64,000 bases of DNA from an uncultured Phycisphaerae bacterium (GTDB lineage Bacteria; Planctomycetota; Phycisphaerae; UBA1845; PWPN01): NCBI GenBank assembly GCA_938005315.1, contig CALLOB010000053.1, positions 1 to 64,000 on the forward strand, given 5' to 3'. This document shows positions 8,816 to 17,748 of the stretch, piece by piece. A program made the position numbers and the translations under genes. The stretch's first letter is position 1. Every line of letters starts with the position of its first letter. The notes beneath the pieces were generated by a model. It made no database searches and was not told where the DNA came from. It saw only the letters and a program-made list of their open reading frames with translations.

Positions 8816-9463
8816 TTACGGGTCGTCCCCCGGATCAGCCTCGTCCTCGGCATCCGGCATCTCGTCGGCGACCTGGGAGGACACCGATGGAAGACCGCCG
8901 GGAACCTCGCCCGACGAAACCTGCGCGGCCGCGGCTCGCATTTTGCGGATGATGCCCGTCGGCGCCGGGCCTATCCGCCAGTGCCCGTTCTCCTTGAACA
9001 CGGCCAGCGCCGCGTCGCGTGTCAGCCGACCCTTGCGGTCGGGCTCGCGGTAACGCACGATGGCATGCACGAAAAAGATGTCCGGCGAACCCCTCGCCGC
9101 GTAAACCCCGGCCACCGTGATCTCCTGCACGCTGAGCCAGACCCGCTCGAAGTCCTTCTGGCTGGTCGGCGTGGTGTGAATGCTGAAAAGCTGGCGGAAA
9201 CCGTCGTAGTCCCCGCGCTCGCAGATCCCCAGAGCCCGGCGGATGAACTCGTTGAGGGTCGGATCATCCGATTGCAGACTCGTCGGGAAATCCACCCGCG
9301 GCCGATCCACGTCCGGCTGCCTGGCGACGATGTCCTTCACATCGATCTCGGTCTCGTCCGGCGCGGGCTCCCGGCCGCAACGGCAGCCTCCGCAAGCCGA
9401 CGTCACCGCCGACAGCAGCAACAGCACGATCCGCGCCCACCTGAAATCTACGAACCATTCCAT
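8816..9463 (-). CDS. Hypothetical lipoprotein
   Basis: No family recognised. The 215-residue protein starts with a signal peptide ending in LLLLSAVTSACGG, which fits a lipobox with the Cys at about residue 24; a second Cys pair (CRCGRE) follows at once. The body (residues about 60-170) reads like a small alpha+beta domain with FIRRALGICERGDYDGFRQL and DIFFVHAIVRYREPDRKGRL, similar in style to NTF2-like or DUF4878-type periplasmic domains, but I cannot assign it. The C-terminus is acidic and probably disordered. The ATG at 9463 is chosen because the hydrophobic segment follows directly. It shares the strand with ruvX upstream but has its own probable promoter. Confidence 0.7.
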   Translation of the reverse strand: MEWFVDFRWARIVLLLLSAVTSACGGCRCGREPAPDETEIDVKDIVARQPDVDRPRVDFPTSLQSDDPTLNEFIRRALGICERGDYDGFRQLFSIHTTPTSQKDFERVWLSVQEITVAGVYAARGSPDIFFVHAIVRYREPDRKGRLTRDAALAVFKENGHWRIGPAPTGIIRKMRAAAAQVSSGEVPGGLPSVSSQVADEMPDAEDEADPGDDP

Positions 9464-9522
9464 GCCGCCGCGATCCCTCGTCACCGGCTTCCCGGGCCGG
9501 CCGCCCGACCCGCCGCGCGGCG

Positions 9523-9552
9523 ATCATAGCCGCCGGCCGCCCGACCCGCCAA
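9523..9552 (-). promoter_or_regulatory. Probable promoter of the 8816-9463 lipoprotein gene
   Basis: On the minus strand TTGGCG, an 18-bp spacer and TATGAT. Transcription would start about 50 nt before the ATG at 9463. Confidence 0.45.
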
Positions 9553-9575
9553 ACCCCCCATCGGACCGCCGCTGT

Positions 9576-10022
9576 TCACGCGCCGTCCGCCGGCACGGTT
9601 CGCGATCGCCGGGCCGCGACGAACGATTCCAGCATGACCTGCGCGGCCACCGCGTCCTGGCGGGCCTTTTTCCGCTTGCGGGTCAGGCCCCGTCCGGCCA
9701 GCCGCCCGTCGGCGGCGTGCGAGGTCAGCCGCTCGTCGTGCAGGTGAACCATGAGTCCGCCCAGCCTCCGAACCGCCTCGGCCACCGACCGGGCAAGCCT
9801 GGCCTGGGGTCCCTCGCTGCCGTCCATGTTCAGCGGCAGGCCGATGACGATCTCCTCGGCCGCATAGTCCCGGGCCGCGTCCAGCAGCAACCTGGCCACC
9901 TGGTCGATCCGTCCCGGGGCCGTCAGCACCTTCAGCGGCGAAACCAGCCCCCCTTCCGGCTCGGCCAGTGCCAGCCCGATCCGCCGGGTTCCCAGATCGA
10001 CGCCGAGGTAGCGAACACCCAT
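9576..10022 (-). CDS. ruvX: Putative pre-16S rRNA nuclease / YqgF family
   Basis: The 148-residue RNase H-fold protein matches YqgF (RuvX) over its full length. It has the N-terminal GVDLGTRRIGLAL with the first catalytic Asp, EIVIGLPLNMDGSEG with the second strand and loop, and HDERLTSHAA with the DER(L/F)T motif. A basic segment (TRKRKKARQDAVAAQVML) supplies the final conserved Asp. In E. coli the enzyme matures the 16S rRNA 5' end, and it has also been proposed as a Holliday junction resolvase. ATG 10022 lies 7 nt after GGAGG; ATG 10025 is only 4 nt after it. It is divergent from the VTT-domain gene. Confidence 0.95.
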   Translation of the reverse strand: MGVRYLGVDLGTRRIGLALAEPEGGLVSPLKVLTAPGRIDQVARLLLDAARDYAAEEIVIGLPLNMDGSEGPQARLARSVAEAVRRLGGLMVHLHDERLTSHAADGRLAGRGLTRKRKKARQDAVAAQVMLESFVAARRSRTVPADGA

Positions 10023-10079
10023 CATCGTACCTCCGGAACGGTATAGCCGATCGCCCCCGACCTTGCACGAAGCCGCGAT

Positions 10080-10108
10080 TTGACCCTGCAGTGGCCTGCC
10101 CCTAGTCT
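10080..10108 (+). promoter_or_regulatory. Probable promoter giving a leaderless VTT-domain mRNA
   Basis: TTGACC, a 17-bp spacer and TAGTCT, followed after 7 nt by the GTG at 10116. The TTG at 10080 that could be read as a start codon is the beginning of this -35 box. Confidence 0.4.
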
Positions 10109-10115
10109 TCTGCCC

Positions 10116-10883
10116 GTGCCTGACGCCCCTTCCAGCCCGTCGCCGAAAGCCGCACCCAACCTGGGCGAAATCTGGCGACGCCTGGGACCGGTGGGACCGC
10201 TGGCCGTGTTGGCTGCCAGCCTGCCGGGTCTGGGCGGCTTCGTGCTGCTGGGCACGATGAAGTGGTCCGGCCAGTGGCTGCGTTCCGCCGGAGACGGGGG
10301 GCTGCTGCTCTACGTCGCCGGTTTCGCCATCGCCGCCGGGCTGGCCCTCCTGCCGACCTATGCCCAGTCGGTGCTGGCGGGTTTCGCCTTCGGGATGCTC
10401 AGGGGATCGGCCGCCGCCCTGGCCGGCATCGCCGGCGCATGCCTGATCGGCTACGCCGTCGCCCGCCGGGCCTCCGGCGAGCGTGTCGTGCGGATCATCG
10501 AGGAACAGCCCAAGTGGAAGGCGGTCTGTGACGCGCTGATCGGCGGCGGGCCGCTGAAGACTCTGGCCATCGTCACGCTGCTGCGGGCCCCGCCGAACTC
10601 ACCCTTCGCGATCACCAACCTGGTGCTGGCCTCCACCCGCGTGCCGTGGCCGACCTACCTGGCCGGTACGCTCCTGGGCATCGCCCCGCGCACGATGGTG
10701 GCGGTGAAGATCGGCGCGGACATGACCGAGCTGAACCTGCGGCAGGGCCGCAGCGTGGCTCAACTGGTCGTCAGCATCGTCAGCGCGGTGGTGGTGCTGG
10801 GCATCCTCGGCGCCCTGGCCAACCGCGCCGTCGCCCGCGTGACCCGGCCGCCGGACCGTGGCGGGGGGGCCGCGAACCCCTGA
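10116..10883 (+). CDS. TVP38/TMEM64 (VTT/DedA-type) integral membrane protein
   Basis: The protein has about 255 residues with several hydrophobic segments (GPLAVLAASLPGLGGFVLLG, LLLYVAGFAIAAGLALLPT, AAALAGIAGACLIGYAVARR, TYLAGTLLGIAPRTMVAVK, LVVSIVSAVVVLGILGAL). It has the VTT (SNARE-associated Golgi) domain features: a re-entrant loop ending in FGMLRGSAAALAGIAGA, and LLRAPPNSPFAITNLVLAST. Members act as lipid scramblases or in membrane homeostasis. There is no Shine-Dalgarno before GTG 10116, but a promoter-like pair ends 7 nt upstream, so I chose GTG with a leaderless mRNA. Upstream TTG 10080 is the alternative. Confidence 0.8.
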   Translation: MPDAPSSPSPKAAPNLGEIWRRLGPVGPLAVLAASLPGLGGFVLLGTMKWSGQWLRSAGDGGLLLYVAGFAIAAGLALLPTYAQSVLAGFAFGMLRGSAAALAGIAGACLIGYAVARRASGERVVRIIEEQPKWKAVCDALIGGGPLKTLAIVTLLRAPPNSPFAITNLVLASTRVPWPTYLAGTLLGIAPRTMVAVKIGADMTELNLRQGRSVAQLVVSIVSAVVVLGILGALANRAVARVTRPPDRGGGAANP

Positions 10884-10890
10884 CCGGCGT

Positions 10891-10919
10891 TTGTGGAGGC
10901 CGCCCGGTTGCCCTAAGAT
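10891..10919 (+). promoter_or_regulatory. Probable promoter of the glycosyltransferase gene
   Basis: TTGTGG, a 17-bp spacer and TAAGAT. It would give a leader of about 115 nt before the ATG at 11041. Confidence 0.4.
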
Positions 10920-11040
10920 GCCCGCGGCCGCCGGGGCCCGTCAGACGGGCCCGCATGGACCGGTTCCGCCGCGGCGGCTTCGTGCCACTCGGCGACCGCC
11001 CGGAACGCCAGGTGTCGGCCAGGCCGGAAAGACCGCCCGA

Positions 11041-12003
11041 ATGCCGCGATACGAACTCCTGAGCATCATCGTCCCCAGCCTCAACGAGCAGGAGACGCTC
11101 CGCGAGCTGTTCGAGCGAACCCGGGCGGTCATTCCCCCCGACCAGCCCTTCGAATTCATCGTGATCGACGACGGCAGCACCGACGGCAGCTTCGCCGTGC
11201 TGGAGGCCCTGCACGCCGAGCACCCCGAGGTCGTGGTCATCCGCCACGCCTCCAACCTCGGCAAGTCCATGGCCCTGATGCACGGCTTCGATGCCGCCCG
11301 CGGCGACGTGGCCGTCACCATGGACGCCGACCTGCAGGACCTGCCGGAAGCCATCCCCGTCCTGCTGGACAAGCTCGACGAGGGCTACGACCTGGTCAAC
11401 GGCTGGCGCACCCGGCGATGCGACCGGCCCGCCAAGCGTCTGGTCTCCCGGGCGTACAACCTGCTGGTGCACTGGCTTCTGGGCTGCCGGCTCCACGACA
11501 TCAACTGCGGATTCAAGGCCATGCGCCGCAGCGTCTATCGCCGTCTGGAACTTCGCGGCGACGCCCACCGTCTGATCCCGGCCATCGCCGCCCAGGCCGG
11601 CTTCCGTATCGCCGAGGTGCCCATCCCGCACGCGCCCCGGCTCCACGGCCGGTCGAGGTACCACCTGCTGCGGTTCAACGGCATCCTGGACATCTTCGCC
11701 GTGCGGGCCGGCAACGCCACCGCCTGGAAGGCGTTCCACGCCTTCGTGCAGGTCGCGCTGGTATTCTGGGGCCTGGCAGTCGTGTTCACCGCCCTGTGGG
11801 TGGGGCTCAGCCGCTCGGCCCCCGGCAGCCCTGGCGGCACGAACCTCCCGGCCACGCTCTGCGGCGCGGTGGCCGTGTGGGCGGCCCTGGTCGGCACGCT
11901 GCTGCCGGCCCTGGGACTCCATCTGGACATCGTCCTTCGCCAGGGTCAGGTCCGCCACTGGCGCAAGTCGCTGATCGAGCGCACGCTGGACGCCAGAAAA
12001 TGA
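11041..12003 (+). CDS. Membrane glycosyltransferase family 2 (DPM1/GtrB-like)
   Basis: The 320-residue protein has an N-terminal GT2 fold: SIIVPSLNEQETLRELFERT, FIVIDDGSTDGSF for nucleotide binding and VTMDADLQDLPE with the DxD motif. INCGFKAMRRSVY and the acceptor loop HGRSRYHLL follow. Two hydrophobic helices close the protein (FVQVALVFWGLAVVFTALWV and LCGAVAVWAALVGTLLPALG), as in GtrB-type undecaprenyl-phosphate glucosyl- or mannosyltransferases. It probably transfers a sugar from a nucleotide donor to polyprenyl phosphate at the cytoplasmic face for cell-surface glycans. The start at 11041 begins the fold exactly; the upstream open frame is low-complexity. Confidence 0.92.
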   Translation: MPRYELLSIIVPSLNEQETLRELFERTRAVIPPDQPFEFIVIDDGSTDGSFAVLEALHAEHPEVVVIRHASNLGKSMALMHGFDAARGDVAVTMDADLQDLPEAIPVLLDKLDEGYDLVNGWRTRRCDRPAKRLVSRAYNLLVHWLLGCRLHDINCGFKAMRRSVYRRLELRGDAHRLIPAIAAQAGFRIAEVPIPHAPRLHGRSRYHLLRFNGILDIFAVRAGNATAWKAFHAFVQVALVFWGLAVVFTALWVGLSRSAPGSPGGTNLPATLCGAVAVWAALVGTLLPALGLHLDIVLRQGQVRHWRKSLIERTLDARK

Positions 12004-12140
12004 CCCGGCGGTGAGTCCCGGTGCCGCCGTCAGGCCTTGTCGGCGGGCATCGCCCGGGGATGGGTCCGTGGCAGTTTCGGCGGCAATCCACAGCGCCGTG
12101 ACGACCGGGAAAGGTTCCATCGGCCTGGGACGGAGCGAAT

Positions 12141-12163
12141 GGAGGGCCCCGCTCCGTCGGGGA
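12141..12163 (-). repeat. Palindromic intergenic repeat, type B copy
   Basis: Reads GGAGGGCCCCGCTCCGTCGG on the plus strand, the reverse complement of the type B motif CCCCGACAGAGCGGGGCCCT with one substitution. The same motif occurs at about 32352 and twice at 48877-48943. It can form a GC-rich hairpin. Confidence 0.65.
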
Positions 12164-12227
12164 TGCGAAAACCGGCGCGAAAAAGGCCGCCAGCGGGCAA
12201 CCGACGGTCCGCCGCCCAGCCGGAGAC

Positions 12228-12252
12228 GGACGCCACGGAGCGCGTCCCTCCG
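12228..12252 (-). repeat. Palindromic intergenic repeat, type A copy
   Basis: Its minus strand reads GGAGGGACGCGCTCCGTGGC, one base different from the type A motif at 32412 and 48823. Together with the type B copy it occupies the 12004-12313 gap between the convergent glycosyltransferase and SGNH hydrolase genes, where nothing else is seen. Confidence 0.65.
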
Positions 12253-12313
12253 AAGGTCGCAAACAGCCCCGCCCAAGCTGTCACGCACCCCCCGGGCTTG
12301 ATTGCCTGCCGGC

Positions 12314-14143
12314 TCAATAGAAACACGGCAGGGCGATCGGCTGCCCCGGTCCGCTGAAGCAGTTCAGGAAGACGGCCAGGTCCGCCCCGTCGACATCCGC
12401 ATCGCCGTCCAGACGGGCATCCCGGCAATCCGGATCGTTCTGCGCGAGGCCCGTGCCGGTAAGACATGCCTGAATGTGGCCGAAGTCGGCCTGGTCCACG
12501 TCATGATCGAGGTCGAAATCCATCGGGCAGCGCGCCGCCCGGCCCCAGACCTCGAACTCGGGGATCCGGGCATAGTCGTCGATGCCCGCATCGGTGATGT
12601 AGAGCCGCACGAAGCGCGTAACCGGCGGATCGGTCAGGCAGTGGCTGGTCACGGCCGCCTGCGAGGGATTGAGGCCCTCGACGAGCACCGTCCAGGGACC
12701 CGCGAGGCTTTCGGCCGACTCGATGCGGTAGGCGGTGGTGTTGTAGTAGGCCGGTTCGCCGCCCGCCCCGGCGTGCCGGACGATGAACAGCCGAACCGCC
12801 GCCGGCCGGCCCAGGTCCAGCGCAAGCCAATGGTGGGCCGCGGCCCCGGTGCTGGTCCACTTGGTGCCGGTCAGGCCGTCGATGGCCTTGTCCGGACCCC
12901 ACCCCGGGCCGTAGCTCGTGTCGGCCGACGCGGTGGCCTGTCGCGCGAGGTTCGAATCATCCGGTTCCAGGCCGCAGCCCGGGCCGCTGACCGCCGCCTC
13001 CACGTTGATCAGCCGCACCACGCCGCTGTCCGCGCGCAGCACCAGCTGATGCGGGCCGTCAGCCAGCATCTTGGCGACCGGGAACGCCCATAACGCCGGG
13101 CCGGCGCCGATGGGCACGTTGCCCGAGACGTAAGCCCCGCCGTCGATGGAGAAGGATATGCCGCCGCCGTCGGGCGCCAGGATGATCTTGCAGGCCGCCG
13201 CCGGGCCGCTGAACGGCACGGTCGCCGTCGCTCCGGGGGTCGAGGTCTGAATGAACCGCGACACGCCGAACTCGTTGGTGCGCAGCGACCATCCGGGCGG
13301 AAGGGGGCTCAGATCGGCCAGTTCGGTGATCGCACCGCCCATGACCGGAAAATCGGTCCGCGCCGCCGGCAGGACGTGGTCGGCGGCGGCGCCGGCCCGG
13401 AGCCGCTCGGACTCCAGGTAGCCGATCACCGCGTCGGCGTAGATCTGCGATCCCGCGGCGTTGGGATGCACCCGGTCCGGGGCCAGACTCGTCCACGGCG
13501 TGCCGGCCAGCACGACCTCGTACAGCGCCCAGCCGACATTCACGCTCGGGCAGCCGTAATGGTCGCAGACGTTGTAGTGGGCCTGGACGGGCGTCGGGTA
13601 GTAGCCGGACAGGTACGGACCCTCGCTGTACCAGGCGATCGTCTCGATGAAGCAGACGTCGGTGCGGGCGCCGGCGGCCCAGGCCTGGCGCACCATCCCC
13701 TCGCTGTTGCGCTCCACGAACGCCAGCGGGTCCTCCGGCAGGTCGTTGATCGCGAACTCGATGAACACCAGGTCGGGCTGCCCGGCCAGCACGTCGCGGG
13801 CGAAGCGCATGGCCCCGATCAGGCTGCCCGTGCCGCTCCAGCCGGCGTTGATCTCGGTGATCCGCCCGGGGTATCGGCCCTGGAACCACGCGGTGACCAG
13901 GTCGCGCCACCCGGTCGCCTGCGTGACGCTCCCGCCGATGTAGGCGATCCTGGCAGTCTGCCCGCCCTCCAGACGGGCAAATACGTTGGCCAGCCCGTTG
14001 CCGCGGTGAATGACGATCGGGTAGTCCCAGGCCGCAACCGGGGCACAGAGCGACGCAACGATGACTGCAACGACAGACCAGACCGGCAGTCGGGCAACCC
14101 CACGATGACGGCCTTGCTCGGGCGAGCTTTGCAACGACGCCAC
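12314..14143 (-). CDS. Secreted SGNH/GDSL hydrolase with F5/8-type and dockerin-like domains
   Basis: The 609-residue exported protein starts at a GTG with AAGGAGG 8 nt upstream. After a signal peptide (VVAVIVASLCAPVAAWD) comes an SGNH esterase domain: block I is YIGGSVTQ with the nucleophile Ser, then INAGWSGTGS, FIEFAINDLP with the oxyanion Asn, and a C-terminal DRVHPNAAG with the catalytic Asp-His pair. A discoidin-like (F5/8 type C) domain follows near residues 400-530 (KAIDGLTGTKWTS, WLALDLGRPAAVRLFIVRHA). The last 65 residues hold two Asp-rich loops (DFDLDHDVDQADF and ARLDGDADVDGADL) of dockerin-like type. It probably deacetylates polysaccharide. The 14143-14198 gap suggests it is cotranscribed with the next gene upstream. 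Confidence 0.87.
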   Translation of the reverse strand: MASLQSSPEQGRHRGVARLPVWSVVAVIVASLCAPVAAWDYPIVIHRGNGLANVFARLEGGQTARIAYIGGSVTQATGWRDLVTAWFQGRYPGRITEINAGWSGTGSLIGAMRFARDVLAGQPDLVFIEFAINDLPEDPLAFVERNSEGMVRQAWAAGARTDVCFIETIAWYSEGPYLSGYYPTPVQAHYNVCDHYGCPSVNVGWALYEVVLAGTPWTSLAPDRVHPNAAGSQIYADAVIGYLESERLRAGAAADHVLPAARTDFPVMGGAITELADLSPLPPGWSLRTNEFGVSRFIQTSTPGATATVPFSGPAAACKIILAPDGGGISFSIDGGAYVSGNVPIGAGPALWAFPVAKMLADGPHQLVLRADSGVVRLINVEAAVSGPGCGLEPDDSNLARQATASADTSYGPGWGPDKAIDGLTGTKWTSTGAAAHHWLALDLGRPAAVRLFIVRHAGAGGEPAYYNTTAYRIESAESLAGPWTVLVEGLNPSQAAVTSHCLTDPPVTRFVRLYITDAGIDDYARIPEFEVWGRAARCPMDFDLDHDVDQADFGHIQACLTGTGLAQNDPDCRDARLDGDADVDGADLAVFLNCFSGPGQPIALPCFY

Positions 14144-14198
14144 GGGTAGTCCCTCCTTCCCTTGCGACCGGGCAGGCCGTGATGGGGGCCGCGGCCGC

Positions 14199-16415
14199 CT
14201 ACTCCGGCCGACAGGCCGGCGCAACCGGCTGCCCCGGCCCGCTCAGACACTCCAGGAACAGGCTCACGTCGGTCTGGTCCACGTCGAGATCGCCGTCCAG
14301 CCGGGCGTCCAGGCAGGCCGGATCCTGCTGTGGAATGCCCAGGCCCGTCAGGCACGACTGCAGGTGCCCGAAGTCCTGCAGATCCACGTCGTCGTCGCGG
14401 TCGAAGTCGCCGCGAGGGGGACACGGCTGGCTGATGGCGTCCACATACAGCGTGAACGGACCGGCGCTGCCGGCCGGGGCCAGGGCCAGGTGCTCCAGCA
14501 CTCCCTTGTCGTTCGCGGCCGACAGCATGCCGTCGCCGGTGAACGCGGTCACCCGGTTCATCGGCACAAGCACCGTCTGCCATACCCCCGGCTGAGCGTT
14601 CACGAGTACACCCTGGGGGGCGCCGGAAACCACCGATTCGGCCCCGACCCATTCGATCGTGCCGGTCGTGCCGCCGTTCACGCCCACGGGCACGTCCGCG
14701 CCTGTCTCACGGATGCCGGCACAGATCCGCAGCGCCCCGCCGTCCAGCCGCAGTCGCAGCCGCAGCGGACGCCGCAGGTCCACCGCCGGGTTCGGCAGCC
14801 GCGTGGTGTTGGCGGTGGTCAGCCGCAGCCAGCGGCCCGGTGCCGTGTCCACCCAGGCCCAGCGGATCTTGCTGCATTTCGTGCCCTCGAAGGCCGGTAT
14901 CTGATCGGTCACCGCCGCCTCGTCCGGCGTCGCCGCCAGGTGGCTCCGCGTGGTCGGCGAATAACGCGGCTTCTGAAACACGGCCTCGGTGCCGACGGCC
15001 AGGTCCTCGAAGTGAGCCACGCTGTAGGCCAGGCAGCCCGGCGGTTCGGCCACGGTGATGTAGCCGGGCCGGACCTCGTCGTCGCTGCCGGCCGGACCGG
15101 TGACCTGCAGGGTGACGGTGTAGGCCCCGGGATTCAGATAGGTACGGACCGGGTGGCGCTGCGTCGAGCCGTAGCCGTCGCCGAAGGACCAGTTCCAGCC
15201 CGTGACCCAACCCGTGGAGGTGTCGGTGAACGACACCGCCAGCGGCGCCGGCCCCGCCAGCGGCGCGGCCGTGAACGCGGCCGTCGGGGCGCCCTGCCAC
15301 TGGTAGCGCTGCTGCACCGCGGCGTCCAGGTCCGAGAGGATCTGTGCCTTGTAGGGATTGTCGCCGCCGTCGATGTTCCACGGGTCGCAGTAGGCGCACC
15401 AGCGGTAGAGGTTCACGCAGTGATACAGCGGCTTGCCGGCCGCGGGGGCCTCCTGCGTGTTCCAGCGGTTGATCTCGGCGTAGATCTCCTGGACCCAGCC
15501 GGGCTCATAGTGCTCGGCCGGTGCCTCCGGGTGGCCGCCCTTCCAGTAGTAGTTGCCGTTGCACTCCGTGGCGTACAGCGGCAGGTGCCACAGGCTCTGC
15601 GGAATCCCGAGGTTCACCCAGTCCTTGTACACGTAGAAGCTGAAGTACAGCATCTGCCCGCCGGCGTTGACCTTCTGCGTCGAGTGAATGTCGCTGTAGC
15701 GATAGCCGCGCGAGGTGATGTGCAGGGCGATGCCGTCCGGACCGGTGCCGTGCGGCCCCGGGGTGCTGTTCCGGATGGCGGTGAGCATCTGATTCAGGTA
15801 GGTCACCCAGTTCAGCGGCATCGCGTCGTGGGGAAAGCCGCAGGCCGTGCCCGTGCCGTAGGGCCCCGCCCAGGGGGCCAGGGCCTGGGTCACGACCTTG
15901 TGCCCCGGGGCCACCGCCTTGATGGCGTCGTAGCAGAGCCGGAAACAGCTGGCGTAGCTCTGCGGCGACACATAGACCTTCCGTCCGTTGACCGGTGGCC
16001 ACTCGGCGGCAAGGTTCGTCTCGTTGGCGATCACCCAGATGCTGCAGCCCTGGCTGTTGGCCACGAAATTGGCACAGCGCTGGGCGAAGGCCGCGTACTG
16101 GTCCGGCGGGGGGATGGTGCCGACGTTGCAGTAACCGTAGTTCAGCCGGCAGATGACCGTGTGTCCCTGGTTGGAGATCGCCCGGAAGTCCGCCCCGCCC
16201 ATGTTGTTGGGGTCGGCCCCGATGGCCACCGTGGCCGTCACCCATCCGGTGACGCCGCCGGCGTTCAGGCGGCTGAGGAACTCACCGGGCATCGGTTCGG
16301 CGTCGTGGATGCCGTACAGGTACGGACTCTCCTGCCCCCGGGCCGGCGGACCGGCCGCCGCCGCAAGTAGTGCCCCCAGCACCGAACCGCCCCAACGCCA
16401 TCGGCTCGTCATCAT
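14199..16415 (-). CDS. Secreted PKD-domain protein with TIM-barrel-like and dockerin-like domains
   Basis: The 738-residue exported protein (signal GGSVLGALLAAAAGPPARGQ) starts with a domain of about 370 residues that reads like a glycoside-hydrolase-type TIM barrel: YLYGIHDAEPMPGEFL, VICRLNYGYCN, SIWVIANETNLAAEW with a candidate acid/base Glu after Asn, and LYATECNGNYYW with a candidate nucleophile Glu. I cannot name the CAZy family. A PKD domain follows (PTAAFTAAPL, WNWSFGDGYGST, YTVTLQVTGPAGSDD), then a beta-rich, carbohydrate-binding-like domain, then a dockerin-like pair (DFDRDDDVDLQDF and ARLDGDLDVDQTDV). Two ATGs at 16415 and 16412 are possible. A TACAAT -10-like box lies at 16467-16472. 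Confidence 0.82.
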   Translation of the reverse strand: MMTSRWRWGGSVLGALLAAAAGPPARGQESPYLYGIHDAEPMPGEFLSRLNAGGVTGWVTATVAIGADPNNMGGADFRAISNQGHTVICRLNYGYCNVGTIPPPDQYAAFAQRCANFVANSQGCSIWVIANETNLAAEWPPVNGRKVYVSPQSYASCFRLCYDAIKAVAPGHKVVTQALAPWAGPYGTGTACGFPHDAMPLNWVTYLNQMLTAIRNSTPGPHGTGPDGIALHITSRGYRYSDIHSTQKVNAGGQMLYFSFYVYKDWVNLGIPQSLWHLPLYATECNGNYYWKGGHPEAPAEHYEPGWVQEIYAEINRWNTQEAPAAGKPLYHCVNLYRWCAYCDPWNIDGGDNPYKAQILSDLDAAVQQRYQWQGAPTAAFTAAPLAGPAPLAVSFTDTSTGWVTGWNWSFGDGYGSTQRHPVRTYLNPGAYTVTLQVTGPAGSDDEVRPGYITVAEPPGCLAYSVAHFEDLAVGTEAVFQKPRYSPTTRSHLAATPDEAAVTDQIPAFEGTKCSKIRWAWVDTAPGRWLRLTTANTTRLPNPAVDLRRPLRLRLRLDGGALRICAGIRETGADVPVGVNGGTTGTIEWVGAESVVSGAPQGVLVNAQPGVWQTVLVPMNRVTAFTGDGMLSAANDKGVLEHLALAPAGSAGPFTLYVDAISQPCPPRGDFDRDDDVDLQDFGHLQSCLTGLGIPQQDPACLDARLDGDLDVDQTDVSLFLECLSGPGQPVAPACRPE

Positions 16416-16554
16416 GGCTCTGCTCCGCGACCCCTGCCCCGGCCCGTTGCCCGGTTTTCCGCCGCTATTGTATCGGCACCAGGCTCCGGCCGGGCGGAAA
16501 AACCCTTGGCCGATCGGGATGGCGGGGCAACGGTTCCCCCCCCCCACCCCCACT

Positions 16555-17748
16555 TCACTGCCCGCAACCCGGCTCGGCCAGCCGCCCGCCGCTGAAACAC
16601 CTCTGAAAAGCCCCGAAATCCGTCTGGTCCACGTCGCCGTCGTCGTCGAAGTCCGCCCGCCCACAGCCGGCCGGGGGCGGCCCCGCACCCGGCCCGGTGG
16701 CGCAGAGCACGAAACCATCCAGGTCCGTCTGGTCCACGTCGCCGTCGCCGTCGAAGTCCGCTGCCGGCCTCGGCACCCCGGTGTCCAGGGCGAAAACCGT
16801 CGTCTGATATTGCCCGTCCGGCGGGCCGCTGCCGCCGAAGACGTAGATCACGCCCTGCTCGTCGATCCCCCCGGCCGCCTCGCGTCGTCCCGCCGGCAGG
16901 GCCGGGCCGGTCGACCATGCATCGGTCCGCGGATCGTAGATTTCGACCATGTCGTAGTAGGGGGCGTTCTGCATGAAGTAAACGTTCGAGCCGCCGATCG
17001 CGTAGCACCGGCCGTCCCAGCCGCGGGCGAAGGCGAAGGTGAAGCGCTTCGTCGGCATCGGCGCGAAACCCTCCTGCCAGGCGTCGGCAGGTGGGTCATA
17101 TCGTGCGACGTTGTCAAAGGCGCCATATCCCTCCCACTGATTGGCCAGACCGCCGATCACCAACGGCCGGCCGTAGTCGCCGACGAAGACTCCCGGATAG
17201 CGGATGGTGGGATATGTCGTTTCCGGGGAGTATGGCACCGGCGACCGCGGCGAGGCGGTGAACGTGGCCGGGAAGTACTCGTAAGTCAGCGAAGTCGGCC
17301 GTTCGCCGCCGAACACGAAATAACGGTCGTCAGGCGTCCTGATGATCCGGGCGGCGTAGCTGATCCACGGCGCCGAAACCGGGCCGCTCCAGGTGTTGGT
17401 CGCCGGGTCGTATTCGTAGATCTGCTTGAAGTAGTTGTTCAGCAGGTGGATCCGCCCCGAGGGCAGCGTCGCCGCCATGTCGCCGACGGAGAATACCGGC
17501 ACGGTCGCGCCGGTCGTCCAGCTGTTCGCCGCCGGATTGTAGATCTGCAGGCGCTTGGTATTGCCGACCGTCGGTGGGTTGCTGTTCCACCCTCCGAACA
17601 GGTAGAACCGGCCGTCCAGCCCGCGGGCGACGGCCGCCTGACCGGCCGGATACGGCATCGGTGCCCGGGTCTGCCACTGGGCCCGGGCCGCCGCGCCCGT
17701 GAACGCCAGAATCGCGCACGCCGTCCAATGAACCGCCGTCTGGGGCAT
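16555..17748 (-). CDS. Secreted Kelch-repeat protein with dockerin-like C-terminus
   Basis: The 397-residue protein has a clear signal peptide (HWTACAILAFTGAAARAQ). Its Kelch/galactose-oxidase-type beta-propeller repeats are shown by RFYLFGGWNSNPPTV, IYNPAANSWTTGATVP, IYEYDPATNTWSGPV, YFVFGGERPTSL, CYAIGGSNVYF, IYDPRTDAWSTGPALP and VIYVFGGSGPPDG. The copper ligands of galactose oxidase are not evident, so a binding role is more likely than oxidase activity. The C-terminus has two EF-hand-like loops (DFDGDGDVDQTDLDGF and DFDDDGDVDQTDFGAF), a shortened form of the dockerin-like module in the two genes downstream. An A/G-rich Shine-Dalgarno (GGAAGGAAAGGG) precedes the ATG. Confidence 0.88.
   Translation of the reverse strand: MPQTAVHWTACAILAFTGAAARAQWQTRAPMPYPAGQAAVARGLDGRFYLFGGWNSNPPTVGNTKRLQIYNPAANSWTTGATVPVFSVGDMAATLPSGRIHLLNNYFKQIYEYDPATNTWSGPVSAPWISYAARIIRTPDDRYFVFGGERPTSLTYEYFPATFTASPRSPVPYSPETTYPTIRYPGVFVGDYGRPLVIGGLANQWEGYGAFDNVARYDPPADAWQEGFAPMPTKRFTFAFARGWDGRCYAIGGSNVYFMQNAPYYDMVEIYDPRTDAWSTGPALPAGRREAAGGIDEQGVIYVFGGSGPPDGQYQTTVFALDTGVPRPAADFDGDGDVDQTDLDGFVLCATGPGAGPPPAGCGRADFDDDGDVDQTDFGAFQRCFSGGRLAEPGCGQ

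Noticed and set aside
12940..12960. GGTTCGAATC resembling a tRNA T-arm
   Set aside because: It lies within the SGNH hydrolase coding frame, with no acceptor stem or anticodon arm around it.
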